Source of the DNA: Candidatus Woesearchaeota archaeon
GTDB lineage: Archaea > Nanobdellota > Nanobdellia > Woesearchaeales > ARS49
NCBI GenBank assembly: GCA_023261345.1
Contig: JAHFPE010000068.1
Span: forward strand, 1-5,296
Length of the DNA stretch: 5,296 nt
Reading direction: 5' to 3'
A model generated the notes under the pieces. The model was not told where the DNA came from and did no database searches. It was given only the letters and a program-made list of their open reading frames with translations. The translations under genes were made by a program, and so were the position numbers. This document shows, one piece after another, positions 1-4,931 of this stretch; positions within the stretch are counted from its first letter, which is position 1; each line of letters starts with the position of its first letter.

Positions 1-2
1 TA

Positions 3-194
3 CCTTCAATTGCCGCAGTTGGTATTGATTGTGTAAATAAATTGCAAGGTATGATTACTCCATTTGCGTTTCGTTCATGGAATAAGTGGAAGATACTTGC
101 GAAAGAGAGAGGATATGTGTTAAATGAGATAAAATGTAAATGGTGGTATCCGTTACGACACGTGATTCTACATAGTGAAGAACAAAAGAAATAA
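3..194 (+). CDS. C-terminal fragment of an unidentified protein, possibly a methyltransferase
   Basis: An open frame runs from the left edge of the window to TAA at 192-194, giving the last 63 residues of a gene that begins outside. The fragment is rich in Trp, Lys and Arg and ends in a hydrophobic strand (PLRHVILH) and a basic tail (EEQKK). The order 'helix, then GYVLNEIKCKWWYP, then LRHVIL' resembles the last beta hairpin of class I SAM-dependent methyltransferases, where a Gly-containing turn precedes two strands. That is a shape resemblance only: no SAM-binding motif is present, because it would lie upstream. The next gene starts 27 nt downstream on the same strand, so the two may be co-transcribed. 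I am fairly sure this is coding, because the frame is uninterrupted, has a protein-like composition and stops just before the next gene. I am unsure of the function. Confidence 0.6.
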   Translation, partial: PSIAAVGIDCVNKLQGMITPFAFRSWNKWKILAKERGYVLNEIKCKWWYPLRHVILHSEEQKK

Positions 195-221
195 GAACTT
201 GATTTTTCTTCTATCTGCGAT

Positions 222-953
222 ATGACTAATCGACTAAAGTTGTTGTCTCCGTCAAAGATTATTTCTTCAATCGACGCGATTTACGCGCATTTTGATCTGC
301 TACCGAATCTAAAATTGCATATGCGCCGAGCTGCATCTGTTGGAAAGTTGATTTGCAATCATTGGCAAGAAAATGCTCTAGGAACTGAAGAAAAGACAGT
401 AATTGTTGCTGCATTGCTCGTGCATGATATCGGGAATGTAGTCAAGATGGATCTTAAAAGTGCAGATAGTAAGAAGATGCTTGGTGCAGAAGTAAAGAAT
501 CTTTTGCATTGGAAGAGTGTGAAAGAAAAATGTGTAAAAAAATATGGTTTTGAATCTCATGTAGCTACCTCGAAAATGGCAAAGGAGGTTGGTATTCCTA
601 AGAGTGTATTGCGTATTATTCAGAAATTGTCTTTTATGGAAAATGAGGCGTGTCTTGCATCAAATGATTGGGTTTGGAAGATTTGTTTGTATGCTGACCA
701 GCGTGTTGGCCCGTTTGGCGTTCTTAGTTTGAAAGAAAGATATACTGATTTCAAAAGCAGATACAAAAGGTATCAAGAATATGAGGGTGCAAAAGGAAAA
801 CTGGTGCTGCTAGAAAAAGCAGGGTTTGCGTTAGAAGAGCAGGTACTAAAGAAGACTGATCTGAAGGCAGAAGATATTCATGAAAGGAACTGCATTTTGA
901 ATGAGGATATTTCTGCAAACAGCTTTGCTGGTAGACAAAAAAAGAGACGATAA
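222..953 (+). CDS. HD-domain protein (putative metal-dependent phosphohydrolase)
   Basis: This 243-residue soluble protein has the layout of an HD superfamily hydrolase. His33 lies in an early helix (KLHMRRAASVGKLI), the signature His68-Asp69 is in LLVHDIGN, further histidines are at 96 and 113, and an Asp (159) sits in YADQRVGPFG. H...HD...D is the usual metal-binding set, and family members cleave phosphate esters of nucleotides or similar small molecules. The substrate cannot be read from the sequence. The domain fills about residues 15-190; the rest is a charged, Lys-rich tail ending in KKRR. The ATG at 222 is preferred because the next methionine (residue 34) would remove His33. No good Shine-Dalgarno sequence precedes it, so translation may depend on the upstream gene or on a leaderless message. 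No signal peptide or membrane segment is seen. HD membership is well supported; catalytic activity is inferred. Confidence 0.82.
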   Translation: MTNRLKLLSPSKIISSIDAIYAHFDLLPNLKLHMRRAASVGKLICNHWQENALGTEEKTVIVAALLVHDIGNVVKMDLKSADSKKMLGAEVKNLLHWKSVKEKCVKKYGFESHVATSKMAKEVGIPKSVLRIIQKLSFMENEACLASNDWVWKICLYADQRVGPFGVLSLKERYTDFKSRYKRYQEYEGAKGKLVLLEKAGFALEEQVLKKTDLKAEDIHERNCILNEDISANSFAGRQKKRR

Positions 954-969
954 AAAATTGATTAGTACA

Positions 970-1105
970 GCAACTAGCAATCATGTTGAGCGCCCCGTCA
1001 GTATTACTAAAGGGAAAACTGCGCAGAATGATCTATGTAAAAAATAACCTGCGCCGTTTTCGTTTAGTTTGTTCAGAAGCGGCAACGACCGCAGGTGCTA
1101 GTTGC
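970..1105. other. Inverted-repeat-bounded structured element, candidate RNA
   Basis: Two perfect 10-base arms (970-979 GCAACTAGCA and 1096-1105 TGCTAGTTGC) enclose two further hairpins. Hairpin A pairs 1014-1026 with 1049-1061: 12 of 13 positions pair, with a core GCGCAG/CTGCGC, one T-C mismatch and a 22-nt A-rich loop. Hairpin B pairs GCGG at 1079-1082 with CCGC at 1089-1092. Together they would form a three-way junction of about 136 nt. It lies between the ends of two convergent genes, so it could be a shared 3' structure, an independent small RNA or a short repeat element. No match to tRNA, 5S rRNA, a box C/D pair or an H/ACA terminus was recognised. The strand is undetermined. Confidence 0.4.
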
Positions 1106-1166
1106 AGAAAAAACCGGGTTTCGTATATACTGTTTTCTCAAGATGGGATAAAGGTTATTTTATTGT

Positions 1167-1742
1167 TTACAGTGCCTTTCTCATTCTTGTCCACGTAAGA
1201 TACTGGCCTTTTCCATTCACATCTCTAGTTCCATTAAAAAGTTCTTCGTATCCGTTTTGTAAGTAGAAAGATACTGTTCGTGGCAGATGAATAGCTTCAA
1301 GTTCTATTTTTTCAAGACACTGATTTCGTGCCTCGTTTTCTATTCGTTTAAGAATTTTAGTTGCAATTCCTCTTCCTTGATATGCTAATCGAACGTACAT
1401 TCCTCGTACTTGCCACTCTGGTTTTTCTGCTTCTGGTGCACGTGCGGATTTCCATTCGTTGAAGAATCCACATGCAACAAGGGAATGCGGTTCTGCAGTG
1501 TTATCGTACGCAAGTACTGCAAATGTGTCATTCATTCGTTCCGGAGTTAGTACATATGGAATAGAGCCAAGTACAGTTTGGTCATACGTTCCATCATTTG
1601 ACTCCTTGAGAGTTTCTTCAATTAGTTGAGAAATATCTTTTCTATCAAATTCAGAAACCCGTACTTTATTGTCACCAAGATTGGAAATGATACGAAACTG
1701 TATTCCTTTTAATTTTTCATTTTTCGTGGCGACTATCGTCAT
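1167..1742 (-). CDS. GNAT-family N-acetyltransferase
   Basis: This 191-residue protein has a recognisable GNAT core in its second half. Strand beta4 (VRGMYVRLAY, about 112-121) leads into the acetyl-CoA pyrophosphate-binding loop QGRGIA (122-127), matching the family pattern Q/R-x-x-G-x-G/A, followed by helix alpha3 (TKILKRIENEARNQC). Motif B follows as IELEAIHLPRTVSFYLQNGY (146-165), with the typical 'FYLQNGYEE' ending. The first 60 residues are less typical and may form the acceptor-binding side. The family transfers an acetyl group from acetyl-CoA to an amine, but the acceptor is not predictable here. The ATG overlaps the TGA of the upstream coiled-coil gene (ATGA, 1739-1742), so translation is probably coupled and the two proteins may act together. 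No strong ribosome-binding site is seen in front, which fits coupling. Confidence 0.85.
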   Translation of the reverse strand: MTIVATKNEKLKGIQFRIISNLGDNKVRVSEFDRKDISQLIEETLKESNDGTYDQTVLGSIPYVLTPERMNDTFAVLAYDNTAEPHSLVACGFFNEWKSARAPEAEKPEWQVRGMYVRLAYQGRGIATKILKRIENEARNQCLEKIELEAIHLPRTVSFYLQNGYEELFNGTRDVNGKGQYLTWTRMRKAL

Positions 1743-2623
1743 TTTTTTTCGCCTTTTTCGTGTTCTTCTTCTTGTTCAACGATCATTTGTAGCATTCGTA
1801 AGTCATCTGTGGTGAGTTTTTCTCCTCGTTTGAGTTTATCTTCTACAGCAAGGCGTTTTTGTGCGAGTTGTTGTTTGATGGTTGCAGTTCGTTGTGCTGT
1901 TCGTACGACGTTTTCTTGTCGTTGATGTTCACTTGCTGTTGCGAACTGTTCAAGTTTTTCTTCAAGTTGCTGGTTAATTGGTCCTAGTGTTTTTTCTCGT
2001 ACTGCAAGTTGTTTTGTAATTTCTTTTTCTTGTGTAGTTAAGTCGTCAATTTTTGTGCTGAGTTGTACTGTGGCATGGTGTTTTTGTTGAGATGCGTGCG
2101 CTTTGTCTTGTATGAGTTCGTGAATGGTATCTGCTTTTTGTTTGATTGCTGAGAGTTCAGTGTGCAAGTTACGTGCTTGCGTTGAGATTTCCGTAATTTG
2201 TTTTGCACTTGTTAGTTGCTTTTTGAGTTGGTTGATCCGTTTCATAAGTTTTGTTTCTTTTTCAAAACTTGGTGCTTCTGTTTCTATTGCGTATTCTATT
2301 CTTCGTATTTCTTTGATAATGCTGTCGGGGTCTCCAACTTTTAGTTTTGTAATGAGTTCTTTTTTTTGTTCAAGAATTTTTGCGTGAGCTTCTCGTTTTG
2401 TTGCGAGTTGTTTATTGAGTTCTGCTCTCTCGTTTTTTAGTGTTTGTACTTCATGTGTTAAGGCATCTCTCGCTTCTCGTTCTTTTCGTACTTGGTTTAT
2501 TGCATCTCTGATTTCTTTGCTTAATGCTGCGCGTTTGTCATGGAGGTCTCGTTGCGTAGCTGTTTCTGAATTGAGTTGGTTCTGAAGAGAATGAAGGTCT
2601 TTGTTAAGGGACGCTATCTTCAT
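1739..2623 (-). CDS. Archaeal coiled-coil protein (COG1340-like)
   Basis: This 294-residue, highly charged protein is almost wholly helical, with long runs of heptad-like Leu/Ile/Ala spacing and many Glu, Lys, Gln and Arg residues. It has no signal peptide or membrane segment. Length and layout fit the uncharacterised archaeal coiled-coil family COG1340. A long N-terminal coil (1-95) is broken by a short loop (KVGDPDSI, 95-102). A segment with a non-heptad insert follows (RIEYAIETEAPSFEKETKLM, 108-127), then a second coil. The end is a short helix reading LKRGEKLTTDDLRMLQMIV (262-280). The family has no established biochemical role, and structural or nucleic-acid-organising roles are only guesses. 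It is the first gene of a unit with the GNAT gene, overlapping it by 4 nt. No Shine-Dalgarno sequence stands at the usual distance from the ATG; the nearest GGAG ends 26 nt upstream. A short-leader or leaderless mRNA is therefore likely. Confidence 0.75.
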   Translation of the reverse strand: MKIASLNKDLHSLQNQLNSETATQRDLHDKRAALSKEIRDAINQVRKEREARDALTHEVQTLKNERAELNKQLATKREAHAKILEQKKELITKLKVGDPDSIIKEIRRIEYAIETEAPSFEKETKLMKRINQLKKQLTSAKQITEISTQARNLHTELSAIKQKADTIHELIQDKAHASQQKHHATVQLSTKIDDLTTQEKEITKQLAVREKTLGPINQQLEEKLEQFATASEHQRQENVVRTAQRTATIKQQLAQKRLAVEDKLKRGEKLTTDDLRMLQMIVEQEEEHEKGEKK

Positions 2624-2663
2624 GGTAGAGCACTTGAATGTGTTAATTTCTCCTTTCGTTTAC

Positions 2664-2673
2664 TAAATATAAT
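2664..2673 (-). promoter_or_regulatory. TATA-like box for the coiled-coil/GNAT unit
   Basis: On the minus strand the sequence reads ATTATATTTAG, an archaeal TATA-like element about 41-50 nt upstream of the ATG at 2623. Transcription starting about 24 nt downstream of it, near 2641, would give a leader of about 18 nt. The GGAG at 2650-2653 would then lie outside the mRNA. This placement supports a short leader without a ribosome-binding site. The call rests on base composition and spacing only. Confidence 0.35.
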
Positions 2674-2686
2674 CATATGTATTTTT

Positions 2687-2732
2687 GTGTTAGCACTGTA
2701 GTACGCGAGCGCGAGCTACCTAGTGCTAACAC
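2687..2732. repeat. 11-bp perfect inverted repeat between two operons
   Basis: GTGTTAGCACT at 2687-2697 is exactly complementary to AGTGCTAACAC at 2722-2732. The stem can continue as GTAG/CTAC with a 2-nt bulge, leaving a GC-rich loop of alternating CG and AG. It begins 38 nt after the stop codon of the ribosomal protein gene and ends about 14 bp upstream of the TATA-like box of the next unit. It could therefore be a 3'-end or processing structure of the ribosomal mRNA, or an operator for the coiled-coil gene. On the minus strand it is followed by an A-run rather than a T-run. Confidence 0.6.
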
Positions 2733-2734
2733 TG

Positions 2735-2750
2735 CTGCGGTTGTCCGTAG
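2735..2750. repeat. Short hairpin after the uL10-L12 stop codon
   Basis: CTGCGG (2735-2740) and CCGTAG (2745-2750) pair over six positions around a TTGT loop. One pair is a G-U in plus-strand RNA and a C-A mismatch in minus-strand RNA. It stands 20 nt downstream of the end of the ribosomal gene and right beside the 11-bp inverted repeat. The two may form a composite 3' structure, but the minus-strand version is weak. Confidence 0.25.
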
Positions 2751-2770
2751 CAATTGTTTGATTTGTTTGT

Positions 2771-3079
2771 TTAGCCAAAGAGTGCGCTAAGTCCAGCTGC
2801 TGCTGCTTCTTCTGACTTCTTTTCATCTTCTGGCTTTTTCTTTTCTTCTTCTTTCTTTGCAGGTGCGCCTGAAGCGGGTGCTGCAGCTACGGCTACTGGT
2901 GCTGCTGCTGCTTTTTTTACTGCTTCGTCAATGTTGACTCCTTGCAATGATGCAACGAGTGCTTTGACTCTTGCGTCATCAGGTTTCTTGCCGCTTGCTT
3001 CAAGCACTTTTTTTACTGTTGCTTCGTCAACCTTGCCCCCAGATTTGTGGATGAGCATTGCTGCGTATACATATTCCAT
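2771..3079 (-). CDS. rpl12: Free L12 (P1) from an internal start inside the uL10-L12 frame
   Basis: Codon 295 of the uL10-L12 frame is an ATG that coincides with the usual first residue of archaeal L12 (MEYVYAA). It is preceded by GAGGAGGG (3087-3094), a near-ideal Shine-Dalgarno sequence whose last G lies 7 nt from the ATG. Initiation here gives a 102-residue protein, the normal size of archaeal L12. It would have the N-terminal dimerisation domain (1-58 of the short form), an Ala/Pro hinge, a charged linker and the terminal GLSALFG that contacts translation factors. In frame, the SD bases encode Glu-Glu-Gly, a stretch with no obvious role in either domain. Archaeal stalks carry several L12 copies per uL10, so a separate supply is expected. 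That this start is used is an inference from the signal and the domain boundary. Confidence 0.65.
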   Translation of the reverse strand: MEYVYAAMLIHKSGGKVDEATVKKVLEASGKKPDDARVKALVASLQGVNIDEAVKKAAAAPVAVAAAPASGAPAKKEEEKKKPEDEKKSEEAAAAGLSALFG

Positions 3080-3961
3080 GGTTGTTCCCTCCTCAATATT
3101 AATGTCTTGCATGATGCTTGTTACTGTTCGTTCTACTGAAGAAAGTACGTCATCTGCAACTTCTGGCGCGAGTATTCCTCCGTCGATGCAGACTGCTTTT
3201 GCGTTGTTGTATGCTTTTCCTATCAAAAGGTCTGTTGTATCTTGTGTTAGTATAGCTGCTTCGACTGCAAGGTTGATTCCAGATGAGATTGCAGTAAGTA
3301 AGTTTTGCATGAATTGTGTTTCATCAATGTCAAGTACATCTCTTAGGTAAATTGTTCCTGCTTCGTAGACTGCAACTAGATTGAGTCCAATTTCCATTGG
3401 TTCTATGCCCAGGCGTGCGAGCATGCTTGCAACATTTGGTTTTACTGGTTCTCCAGATTTGCAAACTATTGCCTCTTGTTTTACTGCTACTTTTCCGCCT
3501 TCAACTCCTGCTTTAACTCCGATTTGTGCGAATTCGCTAATGACTGGTCCTGGCGAGAAGGGTGTTGGTCCAGCAGGAATGACAAGATCGTAAGGCGCTA
3601 TTTGTCCAGGTTTTGCTGCCGCTCTTGTTTTAGATTTCTTGAGGGTTTTGTAAAGTGTGAACGGATTTTCTTTTGTGAATAGGAGCGCTGGCATTCCTTT
3701 GTTAATGTATTCTTGAAGTTGTTCGCTTCCTGGTTTTTTTGCTTTTGCAAATCCACGTGTGAGAAGTGATCGTCTGGTCATGACGATGTCTACTGTTCCT
3801 CGTAGTTTACTGCGCATTTGTTGGAGTGAGCCCGAAGGTAAGGATTCCATATTGAGAACTCCAATGATCGGGTACTTTTGGCAGAGTGTTGCAATTTCTT
3901 GTACTGTGTTCTTTTTCCATTCTGCTACATGCGTTTGTGCCACTTCTTTTTTTGCGCTCAT
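2771..3961 (-). CDS. rpl10: Ribosomal stalk protein uL10 (P0) fused to L12 (P1)
   Basis: This 396-residue protein combines two parts that are normally separate genes. Residues 1-110 are the rRNA-binding domain of archaeal uL10 ([32 protein letters not shown]). Residues 111-195 are the archaeal insert domain ([26 protein letters not shown]). Residues 212-288 are the helical spine, with three segments of the kind that each bind an L12 dimer. Residues 295-396 are a complete L12/P1: dimerisation domain ([20 protein letters not shown]), Ala/Pro hinge, Lys/Glu-rich linker and the factor-binding tail GLSALFG. The protein belongs to the large-subunit stalk that recruits translation GTPases. The usual uL10 tail after the spine is replaced by L12. 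Start ATG 3961 follows GGTGA at 4-nt spacing and lies 43 nt after the uL1 stop. The identities are near certain. Whether the fusion is real or a lost stop codon is the open question. Confidence 0.93.
   Translation of the reverse strand: MSAKKEVAQTHVAEWKKNTVQEIATLCQKYPIIGVLNMESLPSGSLQQMRSKLRGTVDIVMTRRSLLTRGFAKAKKPGSEQLQEYINKGMPALLFTKENPFTLYKTLKKSKTRAAAKPGQIAPYDLVIPAGPTPFSPGPVISEFAQIGVKAGVEGGKVAVKQEAIVCKSGEPVKPNVASMLARLGIEPMEIGLNLVAVYEAGTIYLRDVLDIDETQFMQNLLTAISSGINLAVEAAILTQDTTDLLIGKAYNNAKAVCIDGGILAPEVADDVLSSVERTVTSIMQDINIEEGTTMEYVYAAMLIHKSGGKVDEATVKKVLEASGKKPDDARVKALVASLQGVNIDEAVKKAAAAPVAVAAAPASGAPAKKEEEKKKPEDEKKSEEAAAAGLSALFG
3087..3094 (-). promoter_or_regulatory. Internal Shine-Dalgarno site for L12
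   Basis: On the minus strand this reads GAGGAGGG, followed by AACAACC and ATG at 3079. It matches the archaeal anti-SD CCUCC core at normal spacing, and it is at least as strong as the site in front of the full-length frame (GGTGA). It lies inside coding sequence (codons for Glu290, Glu291, Gly292), so its strength and placement are unlikely to be accidental. Confidence 0.7.
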
Positions 3962-3965
3962 GCAA

Positions 3966-3970
3966 TCACC
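3966..3970 (-). promoter_or_regulatory. Ribosome-binding site of uL10-L12
   Basis: GGTGA on the minus strand, 4 nt before the ATG at 3961, fixes the uL10 start. It is part of a small dyad (ATCA-CGG-TGAT, 3965-3975), so the site could sit in a 4-bp hairpin with a CGG loop. The effect on translation is unknown. Confidence 0.6.
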
Positions 3971-4004
3971 GTGATGGTTATCAGGCGGTAAATTTTAATT
4001 TGTT

Positions 4005-4655
4005 TCACGCTACCACCTTAATAGGTTTTGACATAGTGAGTTTGAGAAGTACATTCTTGATGTTTTCTGTTTCTTTGGGAAGTACTTTGACAACAGCGTC
4101 GTAGATTGCAAGAATGTTTTCGATGGTTTGCTCTTCAGGCATTGTTTCGCTGCCGACGAGTGCTTTGATACTGAGTTGTGTTTTGATGCTTATTTTGACT
4201 GTGTGTTTGAGTCGTTCAATGAGCGGCGCGAGGTTTGCGTTTGGCGCAACTACACATCCTGCTTTTGGGTTTGGCATTTTTCCTCGTGGTCCAAGTACTC
4301 TACCAAAGACTTTTGCAACTTCCGGCATGATGTTTGCTTGTGCAATAAAGAAGTCTGTTGTTGATGCTATTTTGCGAATTTTTTTCTTATCAAGACCCGG
4401 GAATTGTTCTGTTGTAATGACTGTGTCTGCCACTGCTTTTGCGCTTTGTGCAAGTTCTGGTCCAACGATTGCTCCAATACGTATTGCCTTTCCTCTCTCA
4501 TGAGGTAGTGTAATAAAAAGGTCTTTTTGATTGTCTTGTTGTTTTAAATCTAAGTCACGCAAATTAATGATTAAGTCGTACTTCTGACTGAAGTTGCGTT
4601 TATTTTCAGGCGTTTTGAGCGCGCGTAATGTTTTTTGTAATTCTGTTTTTTGCAT
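4005..4655 (-). CDS. rpl1: Large-subunit ribosomal protein uL1
   Basis: This 216-residue protein is a full-length archaeal uL1, which forms the L1 stalk and helps release deacylated tRNA from the E site. Archaeal uL1 also represses its own operon by binding its mRNA. Domain I is formed by the N- and C-terminal parts, and domain II is inserted around the signature LGPRGKMPNPK (121-131), which is intact. The C-terminal RNA-binding segment reads KLTMSKPIKVV: Thr207 and Met208 of the usual Thr-Met-Gly triad are present, but the Gly is Ser209. Start ATG 4655 follows AGGAGG with 5-nt spacing. It is the first gene of the stalk operon, with uL10-L12 43 nt downstream; uL11, often the neighbour of uL1, is not in this window. 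The leader contains alternative hairpins that could be the regulatory target. Confidence 0.97.
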   Translation of the reverse strand: MQKTELQKTLRALKTPENKRNFSQKYDLIINLRDLDLKQQDNQKDLFITLPHERGKAIRIGAIVGPELAQSAKAVADTVITTEQFPGLDKKKIRKIASTTDFFIAQANIMPEVAKVFGRVLGPRGKMPNPKAGCVVAPNANLAPLIERLKHTVKISIKTQLSIKALVGSETMPEEQTIENILAIYDAVVKVLPKETENIKNVLLKLTMSKPIKVVA

Positions 4656-4660
4656 GTTGC

Positions 4661-4666
4661 CCTCCT
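4661..4666 (-). promoter_or_regulatory. Shine-Dalgarno site of uL1
   Basis: AGGAGG on the minus strand, 5 nt before the uL1 ATG. The base at 4666 and the preceding GGT are part of a hairpin arm (4665-4669), so folding of the leader would partly hide this site. Confidence 0.85.
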
Positions 4667-4693
4667 ACCGGTGGTAGTCCGACGGGCTACTAC
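4665..4693 (-). promoter_or_regulatory. Overlapping alternative hairpins in the uL1 leader
   Basis: Reading the minus strand, GTAGT (4693-4689) can pair with ACTAC (4679-4675). The overlapping CTACC (4677-4673) can instead pair with GGTAG (4669-4665) around a 3-nt loop, which touches the AGGAGG ribosome-binding site. The two pairings share CTAC and exclude each other. uL1 regulates its own mRNA in both bacteria and archaea, so a leader switch of this kind is plausible. The predicted transcription start, near 4687, may cut off part of the upstream arm, which weakens the idea. Confidence 0.35.
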
Positions 4694-4710
4694 ATAGTTT
4701 TGGGCGGGGT

Positions 4711-4718
4711 TTTATAAA
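4711..4718 (-). promoter_or_regulatory. TATA box of the uL1 - uL10-L12 operon
   Basis: TTTATAAA, read as CATTTATAAAACC on the minus strand, is a canonical archaeal TATA box. It lies 56 nt upstream of the uL1 start and predicts transcription from about 4687 and a leader of roughly 30 nt. Directly upstream are two tandem copies of a 10-bp repeat, in the place where TFB or a regulator would bind. Confidence 0.75.
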
Positions 4719-4719
4719 T

Positions 4720-4739
4720 GTTACTCTAAGTTACTCTAA
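4720..4739. repeat. Two tandem copies of a 10-bp repeat next to the TATA box
   Basis: GTTACTCTAA occurs at 4720-4729 and again, without a gap, at 4730-4739. The first copy abuts the TATA box of the ribosomal operon. Spacing of exactly one helical turn puts both copies on the same DNA face, as expected for a cooperative binding site. No known regulator motif was recognised. Confidence 0.55.
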
Positions 4740-4762
4740 ACTAGTTAGAAACATAAGTAACG

Positions 4763-4795
4763 CATAAAGTTTTGCATAGCATGAAGTTTTACATA
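4763..4795. repeat. 17-bp imperfect tandem repeat upstream of the uL1 promoter
   Basis: CATAAAGTTTTGCATA (4763-4778) and CATGAAGTTTTACATA (4780-4795) share 14 of 16 bases with a 17-bp period. They lie 45 to 84 bp upstream of the TATA box of the stalk operon. They may be a distal regulator site or a low-complexity duplication. Confidence 0.45.
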
Positions 4796-4800
4796 AATAA

Positions 4801-4876
4801 CAAAAACTCGCTGCTAGGAGCTATCCGCGGGCGAAAGCCCACGGTTTTACGCTCATCGCCAAGCAGCGAGTTTTTG
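4801..4876. ncRNA. 76-nt hairpin with a 15-bp stem and GAAA tetraloop
   Basis: Positions 4801-4815 and 4862-4876 are perfectly complementary over 15 bp (core ACTCGCTGCT / AGCAGCGAGT, flanked by A5/T5). Inside, GAGC (4818-4821) pairs with GCTC (4851-4854). CCG (4825-4827) pairs with CGG (4842-4844), and GGGC (4829-4832) pairs with GCCC (4837-4840) around a GAAA tetraloop, one C-A mismatch apart. Nested helices with asymmetric internal loops and a GNRA loop point to RNA rather than to a DNA site. Because the stem ends in T5 on both strands, it could equally be a two-way terminator. It matched no RNA family that I recognise. No gene abuts it except the possible decayed frame ending at 4880. Confidence 0.45.
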
Positions 4877-4878
4877 GA

Positions 4879-4931
4879 ATTAAAAATTTCGCACTAAAGT
4901 TCGGGGTTTTAGACCCAGCGAATTTTTTAAT
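4879..4931. repeat. Second AT-rich hairpin, adjacent to the first
   Basis: Positions 4879-4892 pair with 4918-4931 (GC core CGC/GCG, then A/T pairs, with one T-T mismatch at 4887/4923). The 25-nt loop can form CTAAA/TTTAG or GGG/CCC helices. It follows the 76-nt hairpin after 2 nt and, like it, has an A-tract on the left arm and a T-tract on the right. The pair may be tandem terminators. Its minus strand also overlaps the end of the possible decayed coding frame. Confidence 0.4.

Noticed and set aside
970..1105. RNase P RNA, 5S rRNA or box C/D RNA
   Set aside because: The conserved sequence blocks of these RNAs are not present; an ATGATC resembling box C has no matching box D.
983..1198. A 71-codon plus-strand reading frame starting MLSAPSVLLKG
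   Set aside because: It runs through the structured intergenic element and into the 3' end of the GNAT gene, has no ribosome-binding site and resembles no known protein.
2623..2653. Upstream start for the coiled-coil gene, using the GGAG at 2650-2653 with an in-frame ATT
   Set aside because: The spacing to the ATT is only about 2 nt, ATT starts are very rare, and the predicted transcription start lies downstream of the GGAG. The ATG at 2623 matches the family N-terminus better.
2687..2732. Inverted repeat as a standard terminator of the ribosomal operon
   Set aside because: Archaeal termination depends mainly on U-tracts, and the minus strand has an A-run after the stem. It is kept only as an inverted repeat of unknown role.
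4656..4800. A uL11 gene upstream of uL1, as in many archaeal stalk operons
   Set aside because: No reading frame resembling uL11 occurs here; the interval holds the promoter, leader and repeats.
4801..4876. H/ACA guide RNA or a known ribozyme or riboswitch
   Set aside because: There is no ACA at the expected distance after the stem, no kink-turn GA pairs were seen, and conserved cores such as CUGAUGA of the hammerhead are absent.
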